Under the pieces are notes generated by a model. The model worked only from the letters and a program-made list of their open reading frames with translations. It did no database searches and was not told the DNA's origin. DNA of 64,000 nucleotides from positions 8,845,749 through 8,909,748 of the forward strand of contig CM046850.1 of NCBI GenBank assembly GCA_025618425.1. The letters are read 5' to 3'. Position numbers and translations under genes: made by a program. The first letter of the stretch is position 1; each line of letters opens with the position of its first letter. This DNA is from Heliocidaris tuberculata (taxonomy: Eukaryota > Echinodermata > Echinoidea > Camarodonta > Echinometridae). This document shows positions 1-12,459 of the stretch, piece after piece.

Positions 1-2129
1 CAAACGAGGCGTTATATGCTAACGTTAGGACCCGACCGCGTCAGTGACTTGTATACGGTCTTTTGCGTGTCATGAAAGAGTGATTTATCGTTTAAAAAAA
101 CAGTGATTGCAAAATGAACAGTGTGAACAATATTTTTAATAACTGGCGTATAGATTAATCGTCTTCACAGGCTTAATTAGCGTATATTGTATGATATGTA
201 TTTTTTTGTAAGCGTGTACCTTGATAACTGGTATTGGTGTGTTTATTTATCTTTTTTGTAAAGATTTTGTATCATTAACGAAGGTAGCCAACCTTCACGT
301 ATCATCATTTTATCAGCATTTTATGCTTTTATATTTTTTATCAGGCCTATGTATGCAATATCGCCACAGTTTTCAACATCATTTTTCCTTTTGTCAAATA
401 AATACTTGAAATACTATGTAATACAATGAACGTTAGTTACATGGTTTTCATCCCTACGTGAATTTGGGTATATGGGTTTATGTTATTTAATGCAATTTAA
501 TTTTTTTTTAATGTTCATGGATATCAGTTCAGATTATAATGTTTGCTATCAATTATAATTTGATATCAGGTGGAAAATAAATTGTTATAACACGTGTATT
601 TTCTTTGACATCTTTTGTTGTAATTGTAGTGGACGCCGTCTAATTTGGGCATAAGAGTGAAAATACCTGACTCCAAATTTCAAGAAAAATTTTTCCACTT
701 TTTTCCAGAAAATACCAATGGTGAATATACAAATGATTGATTCTTAAGTGCATGTGACAAAGTATGGAATCAACAAATTGTTCATCCCCAAAGGTGTATG
801 GATTTTTTAGTGACTACCTTGTAATTAACGTTAAATTTGACCAATGAAGTCAGCAGCCCCCCCCCCCAAAAAAAAACAAAAACAAAAAAAAAAAAAAATA
901 AAAAAGCAAAAAAAAAAAAAAAACCGTAAAAACGAAAAGTGATCAAAAATTTGCTTTTAATTCTTGTTTATGTTAGCATCTATTTCAACAGTAAAACATT
1001 AATTTAACCATAATCTGTACAAGATAGATAGAAGTAAAAGAGTATATCGTTAAAAAAATGTTTTAAAAATGCAAGAAGCAAAATACAGAAAATAAATTCC
1101 AGCGTCGATCTGGGGCTTCTGGGCCAGTTGCGAATTTGTGATTGATCCGAAGCGAATTCAGTCAAGTGCAAACTTGCGATTAATTGTCACTTTTGTACGG
1201 AGTTGTGATTTATATCCATCCGATGTTGATTCGAATCAATCGCGAGTTTTCATAAGACGGGGTCCCCGGGACTCTGGAAATCCCGTTGAGATCATTAATT
1301 TTACAATTATATTTCGTAATGAAATAGCGCCATCTTTTGAAAAAAATATATACAACCATGGATGGTTCACAGTGCACAGAGATCGTCGAGCGGTGCAGGC
1401 ATATTCATGAATGTTTGGTGAGCTCCTTGCTATAACTCTAGGGAGCGAGATAGAATTCTTCATGCAGTTCTAAGGAAAGAAAGAGGGAAGAAGAACGCGC
1501 TCTCAATATGACACGTAAAAGAGATTTTTTAAACGATATCATACACGTCGAAGGATTATCCTATGTTATCTACACTTTGCTTCACTTGCTTTTCATCTTC
1601 ACGTCTGATATTCGTACTTATTTTCTTCAAAGAATTGCCTCTATTAATCGTCATATGGCTGTCATAATTATTTTAAGTGAGTGAAAGCCAGCTTTGTGTT
1701 GCTACGAAGAAAAGAGATATATAGAAAGAATAAAACCCGCAAAGATATTATGGCATGTTTACAGAATTAATATTTCCCACTGTTCAAGACATAGTAATTC
1801 GGTACAGGGGTTAAATATCTATATATCTACTGTTTCAAAATACTTGAAAAAGTTGCTCATAAAATCTTTATTTCCTTCGAAAACCTTTAATAATACATGT
1901 AGTTGTTTTACTTAAACTTATCTTCAGCTGTTGCTTGTTGTTTCACACTACTCTGTAAGACTTATATTTTATTACTCTCTGGAGCCTTTTACCAACAAGC
2001 TCTGCTTTTACTTTAGGCTCCTTCATATCCTCATTTCCAATTTTGTTAGTCATTCTTTTAGATTACGACAAGTAACCCATACTGATACAGTATATTTTTA
2101 TGTACTAATGTTTATTACATGAACCCTGT
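1..2129. other. Intergenic, no gene recognised
   Basis: AT-rich DNA without a convincing coding region; all open frames are under 100 codons and match nothing I know. An AATAAA at about 396-401 could belong to the 3' UTR of a neighbour lying to the left, but no coding sequence supports this. A mixed poly(C)/poly(A) stretch lies at 860-922. The block from about 1095 to 1460 is less AT-rich and contains several CpGs, but I cannot assign it. Confidence 0.5.
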
Positions 2130-2243
2130 ATTATTTTTTTTAATCGTTATTAATTCTTGTTAACAAACCGACAATATGTATTAAAATGAAATGTGAAATG
2201 TGAATATGAAATAAAAGCGAACCTGAACTTGAACTTGAACTTG
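2130..2243 (+). mobile_element. Probable 3' end of a non-LTR retrotransposon (tail only)
   Basis: An AATAAA at 2210-2215 is followed by a short tandem run of AACTTG units (2226-2243). A poly(A) signal followed by a short 3' tandem repeat, rather than a long poly(A) tail, is typical of CR1/L2/Jockey-type non-LTR elements in invertebrates. The same arrangement, with an AAACTTG unit, ends the reverse transcriptase remnant near 9.85 kb, which supports the reading. The left boundary is unknown and no coding sequence remains next to it. Confidence 0.4.
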
Positions 2244-3530
2244 TTTGCTTTCTCTTTGTTTCTTTCTCAAAGGCACCATTACCTATCTGCCCCGAACATT
2301 ATATGTATTTTGCTCTTCCTATCCCCTATATATTTTTTCTCCTATATTTCCCTGTAAATTATATATATCTGTCTCTCCCTATCTCTCATAGGCCCTCCCC
2401 TCAAGCTCTCTCACTCTTTCCTCTTTTATCTCTCCCTCTCTTTCCCTGTATAAATTATATATCGCCCTTCTCCAAGAATTTATAGTAAACCTCCTTTGTC
2501 TTCCTTCGGCACGTGCCCCTCCGTCGCTAATATCTGTTTTAAAAAAAATTGGCACGCTTTACTATTGGCAGGGTGAGGAAATGCGCGTGTGCCCACTCTA
2601 CCAAATTTAAAAATTTGAGAACACCCCCTCCCCTATTTTTCAAATTTATTTATATATTTATTTTATTTTATTTATTTTTGTTGTTGTTCAATTCAATTCA
2701 CTTTAAAGACATTTATTTCCAACTTTTCAATATAAGTGTACGAAGTAATAAATGAACAAAATAACGTACACGTATTTTTTTTTTACAAAGATATGACAAA
2801 ATGTACATTCATGTGGTAATCCATAGTTGGAGGACACACCTCTAAACGCAAAAGCTTGGGACGAGGGTGCCCTTAGTACATAATACATAATAGTACATGA
2901 TAAATATATAAAAAGAAAATGACTACATACGAAAAAAAAGAAAAAGATAACATTCCAAGACCGCAGAGCATGATTGCTAATTGCATCAGAGATTTTGAAT
3001 TTTAAATAGTAGTTGTATAGTTCCCTTCCTTTCAAAGAATACTGGATCCGCCACTGCACATTGCATATCATAACTTTATTCTCCTTCTACTCCTCCCCCC
3101 CCCCTTCTGCGATCTGCCCTCCATACCAGCGCCCCTCCTTCTTCTCCATGCTTCCATAAGTTGAACTTCTTATTTTTTCCACGCTGCCGCAGCTCCGTGC
3201 CAACCGCATCCATTTAAATCGCGAGGTCAGATGGGGTCATTTTCCAGGAAAACACCCGCGGATCCAAACATATGCGCTGATGTAGTCTCCAGCTAAGCCT
3301 AATTATTCATATTTCATAAATCTACCTGTATTATTCAGTATTATTCAGTTTTATTCCACATCAAGCAAACATACAAATGTATAATGTAATACATAAAAGT
3401 TCGATACATATAGGCATATTGACAAAGGCTGCGTATACATTTAAAAGTCGTTACATGTTTGGTAATATACAACAAAAAGAAAATGTTTGCAAGTGAAAGG
3501 ACCTAAAAAAAAAAAAGCTACACTTGTAAA

Positions 3531-3562
3531 CATTTCATTTCATTTCATTTCATTTCATTTAT
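3531..3562. repeat. (ATTTC)n microsatellite
   Basis: About six consecutive CATTT units. Confidence 0.9.
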
Positions 3563-4120
3563 TTTCACTCCCAACAAAATAAAATGCATAGGTTTACATC
3601 GTACATAGCAAATCAATGAAACTTTACAATTATTGGTTACAGCAAGGAGTTCTGTGATAACTCCTTGGTTACAGTGTACAATAGACATAGAAAAACATAA
3701 ACTAGGTTGGTCGCGGAGGGGACTGCTAAAAAGCTGGGCTTGTAGATTGCAGCCCCCTATTATAGGCCCTACTGCTGAAGAGAAAGAAAGGAAAAAAAAG
3801 CGTATACATTTAAGAATGGGAAAGAAGGATAAATTGCACTTTGTTTGGAAAGGAGAGAGAGAGAAAGACAACGATAGAGAGAGGGTGGATATATAGAAGA
3901 GGAAATAGAAGAGGGAGTAAAGAGAGAGAGAGAGAGGGGGGGGGGGGAGGTAAGAGAAAACAAAGTGAATATGGAGTACAAGACAATTAACACACGTTTA
4001 CATAAACCAGTACACACCTTTATAAAGATACAATGGAATATATTGTACCTCACAACGGAATGCAATTTGTTCTTTTTTCTTCTTCTTCTGTGTATGATAT
4101 GAAGGATTGTAGTGGAGCGC

Positions 4121-4142
4121 GGGGGGGGGGGGGGGGGGGGGG
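4121..4142. repeat. Poly(G) run, G22
   Basis: An uninterrupted run of 22 G on the + strand. Similar runs recur at 6308-6324, 7092-7105, 25499-25519 and 39426-39452, and as C24 at 22209-22232. Confidence 0.9.
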
Positions 4143-4320
4143 ATGGGAGGGGTGGTAAGTTAATTTCGTCACAGAAGTATATGCCAAACATCATAATCAT
4201 TAATTTGGTAAATTTGCATTACGAACTTTTTGGTATTATTTTTTTTTTTTTTTTTTATTTATTTTTTTTTTTTACTAAGTTACTACTTCCATGCTTATTT
4301 GAAAAACATTAGTGTTTAGC

Positions 4321-4586
4321 CCAGGGGCGGCGCTAGGGTATTTAAATAGGGGGGGGGGGCAAAATGACGCGTAGAGCAACGTCGCACGTCGAGGGTCTTG
4401 AAATAACAAATAGGACTATAACAGTTATGTCATAATTCCATGGCCTAGCCTTCTCTTCTCCATTTCCCCTTCTCTTTCTCCTTTCCCCCCCTTCTTCCTC
4501 TTTTTTTTTTTTTTTTTTGTTGCTCGCTTGAAAAATGATAGGGGCGGCCGCCCCCTGCCCCCCCCCCCCCTGTAGCGCCGCCCCTG
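4321..4586. mobile_element. MITE with GC-rich inverted ends (family L)
   Basis: The ends are inverted repeats: CCAGGGGCGGCGCTA at 4321 and TAGCGCCGCCCCTGG ending at 4586, a perfect 15-bp pair. The 266-bp interior is non-coding and holds G and C homopolymers and a pyrimidine tract. The size and terminal structure fit a non-autonomous DNA transposon. No clear target duplication was identified. Confidence 0.7.
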
Positions 4587-5560
4587 GTTTAGTCACATAC
4601 AAATGATGCTCATTATCTAAATTATGAAATTTCATTTATATAGTGGAGGGTATTCATTCATTCATTCTTTCAGTAAGTTTTGCGATGAAAGACAACGAAA
4701 ATAAAACACATTATTAGTGGCAGAAAAGAGATAAATAACACATATTGAGATCTGGACGTGAGACTAATTCCCAGCTGAGAGCCAAGTTCACGGGTAAAGT
4801 TAGATGCCATAAAAATGACAGCGGGGTAAAGTACACTTGGCACATAAGCGTATATGGAGAAAGACGAATGCAGCGGAAGTAGGAATGTTTGGAAAGGTCT
4901 TTAAAAAAACTTGATCAACGAGCGAAGCTAGAATGATGTGATGTAAACAAAGTAATCAATGAATCAAGAGAGATGTTACTCTTTGTTATACCTTTGCCCT
5001 TGAGGTCCCGGATATGATATGATATATAATGAAATCAAATCAAAAGGACCTCATAAAATAATGTTTTGTGCGCAATAATAAAATGAAATGATTTGAAGTC
5101 CGCCTTCAGTGCAAATTTAACGTATAACGGGGGTTGCGGTCCCAGGCAAAAACCCAATCTGACATATCTGGTGTATATACATGAAGAACAAACAATTATT
5201 GCCCCCCGTATCAATTTTAGCTCTTGAAAGGCATCTAAAAATATTGTGATAACATTTCATAAATATATTTAAATGCATTTAAATTTGTAATCATGGATTT
5301 TGAGCGTCACTTTCTTCCTGAATATTTAACGCTGATTTCAGGCTAATATAATCCTATAAGATATCCTAAAAATGTCAGAGTAATATCAAGAAAGGTGGTA
5401 TGATTATGAATTTAATATACATGTAGGTCTACTTCTAAAAAAAATCACAACATATCTCTGACTCCACTGTCGAGACTTGATGTTAGCTGACATATAGCCA
5501 GGGTTTTTACAGGGGTGGGGGTCATAATGTTTTCCTCTGCTAGTGGTGGAGCGTTTTTAC

Positions 5561-5592
5561 AAATCAAATCAAATCAAATCAAATCAAATCAA
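5561..5592. repeat. (AAATC)n microsatellite
   Basis: Six or more AAATC units in a row. Confidence 0.9.
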
Positions 5593-6670
5593 TTCATTGA
5601 ATTTTCATTGAATTCACAATTTTGGATTATCATCAACATACAAAAAATATGTTATACAGATGATCAAAACTGAAATACCAATCAATGAAAAAGAACAAAA
5701 CAACAGCAACAACAAATTATTGTATTATTCTGCGAGGGAGTGTTGCGACTGAGTGAAAAATAATGGATTTTGAAATATTAAAAATTGATAATCTATAATT
5801 ACGCTGGTATTATAGTGTCACTAAGAACTGAAATATCATATTTCATTTTGGGCATCATTTTCATTTGCTTTCTTGGGGCACAGGGCATATATGTTTGGGC
5901 ATCTATCCCTGCCCCCCCCCCCCCCCATTTGATTATGCCCCTGAAGCAGTGGCAGTCAGGTTATTATGACCTGCTTTCTTTAATTCTTTACTTGGTTATT
6001 ACTCCTCTCATGCTCAAGTATATGAAACAAATCGGATGTAACTAAAATTAAAGAAATATTTATATTGAGGTATTATTAAAATTGTTCATGAACTTCATGT
6101 GCGAACATTCGGGATCCATTTACTCCCTATTATATAAAATTGTTTTCAAAGGGCAGACACAAACGGGAGGGAACCTTTCCAATTAGTGGCATTATGAGCC
6201 AACAATATTTGAGGGGGTTGAGCCAGTAAGAACTTAAATATTATTTTCCTTTAGCTTCAGAAAGGCAGTAACATCTGTACATGCACCAGTCCGTTGGATC
6301 AAGGGGTGGGGGGGGGGGGGGGGGTTACACATAGCTAATATCAACTGACTAATTTAGTTCGGGGGTCGCCACCCGAAAAATATGTCCCATCTCGCATCAT
6401 ATAGGAAATGTGGACAGTAGTAATTTGTGTTTTCACACATTATCTCCTCACTTTTGACAAAACAGTATGGGACTTATACACTGAAATAGTGGTTCTTAAC
6501 TTAGGGGTCGTGATCTACATAAGGGCATTTTTGTTGCGGATCATGGGTCATAGATGAAATTTTTAATCCAAATTGCTTTTCTCCATTTTATGAGATGTAC
6601 CGAAATAATTGCTACTGTACACATACTGTAGGCCTATGTACACTTGTAAATTTGCGTAATTATAATAACA

Positions 6671-6688
6671 GTAATAATGATGATGATG

Positions 6689-6724
<36 letters not shown>

Positions 6725-6759
6725 TACTACATTTATATACTTCAATGTGCTTTACAATG

Positions 6760-6791
<32 letters not shown>

Positions 6792-6794
6792 CAT

Positions 6795-6826
<32 letters not shown>

Positions 6827-6892
6827 ATATTATTTTTTAAAGTATTATTATTATTATTGTTATTATATAAATAATAATAATGATAATTATTA

Positions 6893-6933
<41 letters not shown>

Positions 6934-6950
6934 GTTGTTGTTATTATTAA
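6671..6950. repeat. Compound trinucleotide repeat block
   Basis: Successive arrays of ATG/ATA, TTA, TAG and again TTA units, interrupted by short unique sequence around 6725-6760 and 6830-6845. The AATAAT arrays on the left and the TTATTA arrays on the right are mutually complementary, so a single strand could fold back on itself. Confidence 0.9.
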
Positions 6951-9079
6951 GAAGAAATCTTCCCTCGTACCTTTCTTTCCTCTACTTCTCTCCTTTATCT
7001 TTTCATGTTCCTTCTCTTTTCCCTGTGTTGGCGTGGATTATTATTATTATTATTTTCATTATTATTTTTTATTACTTTTTTTTTCTTGGGAGGGGGGGGG
7101 GGGGGTGTAACCCCACGAAGCTCCCCACCCCGTACGCCAGTGTTTTCACCATGGTTTTCACCCACTGTCATATTTGTAAACCCGCCAAAACACGCTTAGT
7201 TATTGACGTCATAATCCATGTCGAAATTTTTGGAAATGGCAATCCGCATATTCAATGTAAATTCTGTAAGTGGATTGCCTGAGCTATCTGCTAAATATCC
7301 AAGATGTATTATCGTTATCTACATCAATTTTTCATTTAAGATTCTTAGATGAAACCTTGCTACTGACTGGCGTAGACTACAATGGGGGGGGGGGGGGGCA
7401 TGGGGTACGCCCCCAAATTAAGTGACGAAAAAAAGAATAGAAGAAAAAAACAAAACGAACAGCCACCCTCCCCCTAATATTAATCAGTGGCCTTGTAAAT
7501 TCGCATTTCATTTTCCGAGTAAGAACGGTGCCGCCCCTCCCATGATGCCAGTGCCCCTTCAACGGCTAGACTGTCGCTACGCCATTGGTTACTATGATAC
7601 TATGATATGAATGAAAAGAAAACTTCTTTTCCTTGATATTTGTCGACACATTTTCCAAAATAAAAACGGTATTCTCAAATCTTTGTTACGAGAAAAGCCT
7701 GTCGTCGGGAATAGATACCTGAGACAATGATTTTCATGGGGATAACTATAATCGCGAGAGCAGTATAAATTGTTATATTATGTTTATGACACAGATGACG
7801 TTGTTCATGACGTCAGTATAATAAGAAATAAATGGTATTTGTTATTGATAATGACGTAGATGATGTTGAGCCAAATTTAAAGAGTTATATTATATCACTT
7901 TCTAATATTCTATATGTATATGTGAGCAAGTCTCTCCCCCCCCCCCCTCTCCTCTCTCTCTCTATATCTGTGCCTATAAACTGCCTGGTATCTATCTTTC
8001 TGTCTTTTACCCTCTCTCTATATCCACCTCCCCCTCTCTCTCTCTTCTTCTCCCCTTCCTCTATCCCATTCTCTATTATTACATCTCTCACGGAGCAATT
8101 GTCGCATGAGTATGATTGTGTCGTATACAACCTTTATATAAAACAGTTTCGATTGTTAGAGTCAAATCTTGATAAGATCATTCGATGATACGATTTGATT
8201 TAATAACACAGCTCTCAGGGAATCTGGTTTTGTACTAAAAAAAAAAAAGATCACAATGACATCAACCTGTCGGCTTCTGTTTCCGTTAAAAAAAGGAGTT
8301 TCCTTTCCATCTTTCCATCAAATCACTCGTCCATTTTGTAAATGACATCGATTGCTTTTCCGGTTTCCATTATGAAACTGCGTTTATTGATTTCCACTAT
8401 AACACCCTATAAAGAATTTGCTTCCATATACCATTACGAAAGCAACTGTTGCTCGAATTTCTGGAATCACCACCGAAGAGCATTCTCAGTTTTTCTCTTT
8501 GATCAAGACTCCAGCATTTCCATCAATGGACATAGTGGGCGTGGCACTTTATTCTGAGTGGGCGTGGTACGTACCTTGACTGAGACCGTCAGACAAGAGT
8601 AATTCAATAACCATCACACCAAGGAAATAAATCAAAGAAACAAAATAGCAACTTTATATCTTATTCCAGGTTTCTATATCTATTATTAGTTTCTGTATCT
8701 ATATAATAATGATATATCATCTGGAAAATGGGCATAGTTTTATTTTGATACCTTTATTTGCCGGCACGGGAAATTCCCTTCTGCAGAATGACATTTTTGT
8801 TGGATAGTCGCAATGGTAATTTCCATCCAAAAAGGCTTACACATATATCAATAGGATTACATCTTCATCATTAGATATTTATACAATTTAATCATGTTCC
8901 TGGGAAATTTGTAAAAATAATGTTGGGAAATGTTCACTCCGCAATGTTCAGACAATCTTGGATTTGCCCATGTATTGGGTTAATGATAATTTTGGTTTTG
9001 TACCCCCCCCCCCCAAAAAAAAACCCAACAGTAAATTCGTTTATAGGAGTCCATGAAAATTTTATATAGGGACTGAGAG

Positions 9080-9081
<2 letters not shown>

Positions 9082-9136
<55 letters not shown>

Positions 9137-9172
9137 GAGAGAGAGAGAAGGGGGGGGGGGTGGGGGGGGGGG
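9082..9172. repeat. (GA)n tract followed by poly(G)
   Basis: About 65 bp of GA dinucleotides followed by G runs interrupted by a single T: a purine-only tract on the + strand. Confidence 0.9.
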
Positions 9173-9315
9173 GCTCCCCGATATACATTGGGGATGGCTT
9201 GTCCTCTTGCTCAATATAAATTTGTTTTTATTATTATGGGGAATCATTGGCCGAAGGTATAAGTATGATGGAAATTAACTTAAAGGCGCTATTTAACCTT
9301 TTAAATAAAACATAA

Positions 9316-9489
9316 AAGTGCTGTAAGTGTGCAGAAATCTATAGAAAACTTACTTACATCACTACTGAAGGATACGTTCTTCCGATCCCAAACACCATCC
9401 GTTTGTGGAACGGTCTACCCGAGAACGTGGTCATTTCACCATCAATCGACATCTTCAAGACACGAGTCAAAGATATCGTCATACACTAA
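9316..9489 (+). pseudogene. C-terminal remnant of a non-LTR retrotransposon reverse transcriptase
   Basis: Reading the frame that ends at the TAA of 9487-9489 gives 57 residues whose middle is IPNTIRLWNGLPENVV, followed by SPSIDIFKTRV. The pattern R-x-LWN-x-LP-x-x-VV, then S-[IL]-x-x-FK-x-x-[VL], is the characteristic C-terminus of reverse transcriptases in Jockey/CR1/L2/I-type LINEs. The frame closes upstream with a stop at 9313-9315, so only the extreme C-terminus survives: a typical 5'-truncated, dead copy. The remaining 3' UTR runs to about 9846. Another frame over the same DNA gives a longer but unrecognisable ORF, which I take as a shadow. Confidence 0.75.
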
Positions 9490-9846
9490 CTCAAAATATG
9501 AGAACAATTTGTATATAGTGTAGATGCGTTCGTTTTTGGAATTATTTTTTTTCAAGTTTTCGAGCAACACGTTTAATCGGCTGATAGACAACCAACTGCT
9601 GTGCGACAATACTCCTTGGAGGTTTATGCACACTATACTGGAAGAAGAAGAAGAAGAAGTGAGAGGAAATACTGAAGAAAAATAAAAATGGAACCAAAGA
9701 ATATCGCCGTATTTTTCTTTTTGTTTTCTGCCTTTTTTTTTTTATCTTATAAGGAAAACACACTGTGTACTGTTATGATTATACTCTATTATATTTTTGT
9801 TACATTTGATTTCTGAAAGACAAATAAACTTGAAACTTGAAACTTG
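9316..9846 (+). mobile_element. 5'-truncated non-LTR retrotransposon (LINE), 3' end
   Basis: Consists of the reverse transcriptase C-terminus (9316-9489), a 3' UTR with an AATAAA at 9823-9828, and a terminal short tandem repeat of AAACTTG ending near 9846. Severe 5' truncation is the usual result of target-primed reverse transcription. The left boundary is only a minimum, set by where the reading frame closes. The clade cannot be fixed from so short a piece. Confidence 0.7.
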
Positions 9847-10364
9847 GTGAGCCTGTATGTCCTATTGATAAACAACTTTTCAAGAATATGGCCACTGACG
9901 GTACCGGGGACGGGGAAGCCAATGTGCCTCCGGGCCCCAACTTTGGAAGTTTGAACCTAGATTATTCAACCTACTGGCCTGGATTTATGCATTTCTCTTT
10001 CTTCTTTGATATTATGGGGTTTAACCCTCAGCACAGCCCCCATGAATGAATTGAACTATTATTGATACGGTACTCATTATCTCAAATCAAATGATTGTCC
10101 ATATATAGGCCTACTGTATCATATTATTGTCAGGTATATACAGGTCATCAAAAATACCCATGTAAAATAGAGGCGTCAAAATATACCGGTAACCTTCTAA
10201 AGTTCGAATTAAATTTCCCTTTTTTCCTTCCAACAGGACTTCCGAAAGCTAGCCTATTTATGGCAAATAGACCACTGAACAGCTAGCAACAGCCCGCAGT
10301 CACTTGTACAACATAGACGATCTTTTGAGCTGCTAGCTAGCTAGCTGAGCATGATTTTCCTAGA
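9847..10364. other. Upstream flank of the putative promoter, nothing assigned
   Basis: Directly after the retrotransposon tail there is a modestly GC-richer stretch (9880-10040) with a 70-codon open frame that I do not recognise. No paired splice sites were seen that would make it an exon. The CTAGCTAGCTAGC run at about 10333-10346 is self-complementary. Confidence 0.4.
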
Positions 10365-10400
10365 GTTTATTGAGCATGCGCAGTCATTGAAGTATGGCGG
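10365..10400 (+). promoter_or_regulatory. Candidate promoter: NRF1-type site plus YY1-like ATGGCGG
   Basis: TGAGCATGCGCAG at 10371-10383 contains GCATGCGCA, the half-palindromic core of NRF1 sites found in TATA-less metazoan promoters. Eleven bases further on, TATGGCGGAC (10393-10402) resembles the ATGGCGG element bound by YY1 just downstream of many start sites. No TATA box was seen. Repeat content changes on either side of this point and a consensus splice donor follows within 70 bp. Assignment to the FNDC3-like gene 41 kb downstream is inference: it is the only gene on this strand. Confidence 0.4.
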
Positions 10401-10469
10401 ACGTCCTATGCATAAACATTCCGTGTCTCCAGAAAAGGTCCAGATTTTACGTTTCTTCGTCAGGTAAAG
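10394..10469 (+). other. Candidate non-coding first exon of the FNDC3-like gene, with an upstream ORF
   Basis: Downstream of the promoter-like motif are two overlapping consensus donors, CAG|GTAAAG (exon end 10463) and AAAG|GTAAGA (exon end 10469). An ATG at 10394 opens a frame that reaches either donor without a stop. If the exon is spliced to the acceptor at 51608/51609, the frame hits TAA at once (GAA TAA), giving an upstream ORF of 24 or 26 codons ahead of the main start. The transcription start is not defined, so the left limit is nominal. Intervening exons cannot be excluded without RNA data. Confidence 0.35.
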
Positions 10470-12459
10470 GTAAGACGTGTTTCATTTTTGAACATTTTAT
10501 GAATTGAGATGAAGAAATCATCATTATTCTATCGGTGCTCATTTGTATAGTTGACAAAGGAGCTGAAGATAAATAGGATAATAAATTGCTAACATGACAT
10601 TTCTCTCCGTTCTGCGGAGCCTACGTACGGAGATGTCGGTACGTTGGTAAGGGGGCTTGCTTGCCTACGTACATTGTAAGTTGCCTATGTGGCACTTTCG
10701 CTGCACTGCTAGGGCAGGCTCGCTATTGGACAGCACGTTAACAGATGCCAGCTGGCAAGTTTGGTTTTCCGTATGGTGCCTTATTTTGTGAGACCTTGGT
10801 GTTTGTCTAGCGTTCGGCAGTGTATTCACACCACTAAATTGTAATTATTCCCAACTCAAGTCAACCATGTTACAATGGACAGTTAAGAAGGCACTGAAAG
10901 TGAAATCTAGACCTAACTTACAGCCCCAATTGCCTGTTCAGTGCAATGACTTCTGCAAGTGACAGGAGAAAGTGACTCATTTACTGATAATGTGATATCC
11001 CTCCCTCATTACCACAGTCTTCTAATCCAAGAAGGGGATAAACAAATAGTAGCAAGTCAGTGTTATGCGCCTGGAATGTGTATACATAACCTGCATACCT
11101 ATCTGTCTACTGCACACAGAACTTTGCCTTGTTGGACGTGGACCCTCGTGCAAATATTATTGCACAGATAAAGTTTTTTAGACCTAGGCCTAGACTCTAC
11201 CTGTACTTTATGGACACATCTAAATCCAATTTTGTTGTGCTACCAGAATTAGATCTAGATCTACTAGTAAACATTTTGAACTTTTTTCTGTTGTGCTCAT
11301 AGTCATAGGCATTGGTATGTCCATGCCACATTCTCACATCTCATTCTTGAAAATGCAAAAGGTAGGCCTATTACAATTTTTTGAATGCATTTATTCATCT
11401 GTTTTTGTTATTGTTGGTTTGCAGTAGGCTAGATCTTCCTTATTTGTTTCCAAGTTTTTATTTCTTTCATAAGATATTTATTTGACCTGTGTTCTTTTAC
11501 AAACCAAGGTTTTCTGAAAATAATACCATTTATAAACTCTTATTTTATCTTGTATTCATGCTATTTGAAATGTCAGACTTTTTTCCCCCTAGTTTGGGGA
11601 AAACTGAAATTTTAAATCAGTTACATTTACATGTAGATCTGCAGATCTTCTTCAATTGAGTACAGTCCTCTTTACAGAGTATAGTCGTACAGATGTATTT
11701 TATTAAAACTCCACATCTCCAGTTTACCTTCTTTTCATATTCACCTGGGAAATAATTTAGTCACAGACTTTGACTTAAATTTTTTTCTTTCAAATTTATG
11801 CATAGTTGTTCAAACAAAGGTTGATGCAGAAGCTCTAAAACCTTTCCCCCAGGTGTGATTTAAATAGCAACAATGCTGTTTATGCTTAAGTGAAATGTTA
11901 ATCAGTCGGGTTGAAAAAAAAAGGAAAGAATTCCATAAATTTGGTTACACAAATTTTAAAATAAAGTTACTATCCCACTCCCAGCCTATGGCTTTTTGCA
12001 AAGAAAACTGTTTTTCAGGCAAGCTGTATTGGTTTGCAACAATGCATCAGACAAACAGGATTCTGTTTTTATATATCTTTAGCAAAATATTAGTGTTAGA
12101 TTTGTCTTCAGAAGTAAATTAAGCATTTATGCATTACTTGAAATGTAAAGCAGAGTTATCCTCCAGCTTAATGGATGTCTGAGAAGATATATAAGAACTA
12201 AAACCTCTCCAGTTTTTTTGAGTGTTTGTAAAAAATAAAAAAAAAAGGAAAGAAAAAAGATTAATAATTGGGTTCTCCCACGTTCCTACATGTAGCTTTG
12301 CTTCCAGGCATGATTTTTTTATTTTCTTCACCCCCTCATGCCTCATGGAGAAGTAGTTAATGTGTGGTTGAGTATCTGAAGAAATGACTTCATGGAAAAA
12401 AAAAAAAGGGGGGGGATGGGGAGCTGAGAGCGTTTTAGCTCCGAAAAATGATGTAAGAA

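Larger units (their letters stand above)
2244..4320. other. Intergenic, simple repeats, no gene recognised
   Basis: Contains pyrimidine-rich stretches (2280-2480), an ATTTC pentamer array (3531-3562), a (GA)n run followed by G12 (3920-3947), and a G22 run at 4121-4142. The open frames on both strands here are low-complexity translations of these tracts. No exon, RNA gene or transposon end was recognised outside the listed repeats. Confidence 0.6.
4587..9315. other. Intergenic, microsatellite-rich, no gene recognised
   Basis: Holds an AAATC pentamer array (5561-5592), G17 (6308-6324), a compound trinucleotide block (6671-6950), G14 (7092-7105), another G run at about 7384-7398, pyrimidine tracts (7930-8070) and a GA/G block (9082-9172). 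Two isolated perfect TGACGTCA octamers occur at 7204-7211 and 7808-7815. Open frames in this stretch are mostly poly-Ile, poly-Leu or poly-Ser translations of the repeats. Confidence 0.6.

Noticed and set aside
3769..4200. 143-codon minus-strand frame
   Set aside because: Low-complexity Pro/Ser/Leu product of GA and G tracts.
6563..7282. Frames encoding poly-Ile, poly-Asn, poly-Tyr or poly-Ser
   Set aside because: Translations of trinucleotide arrays; no initiation context or flanking splice sites.
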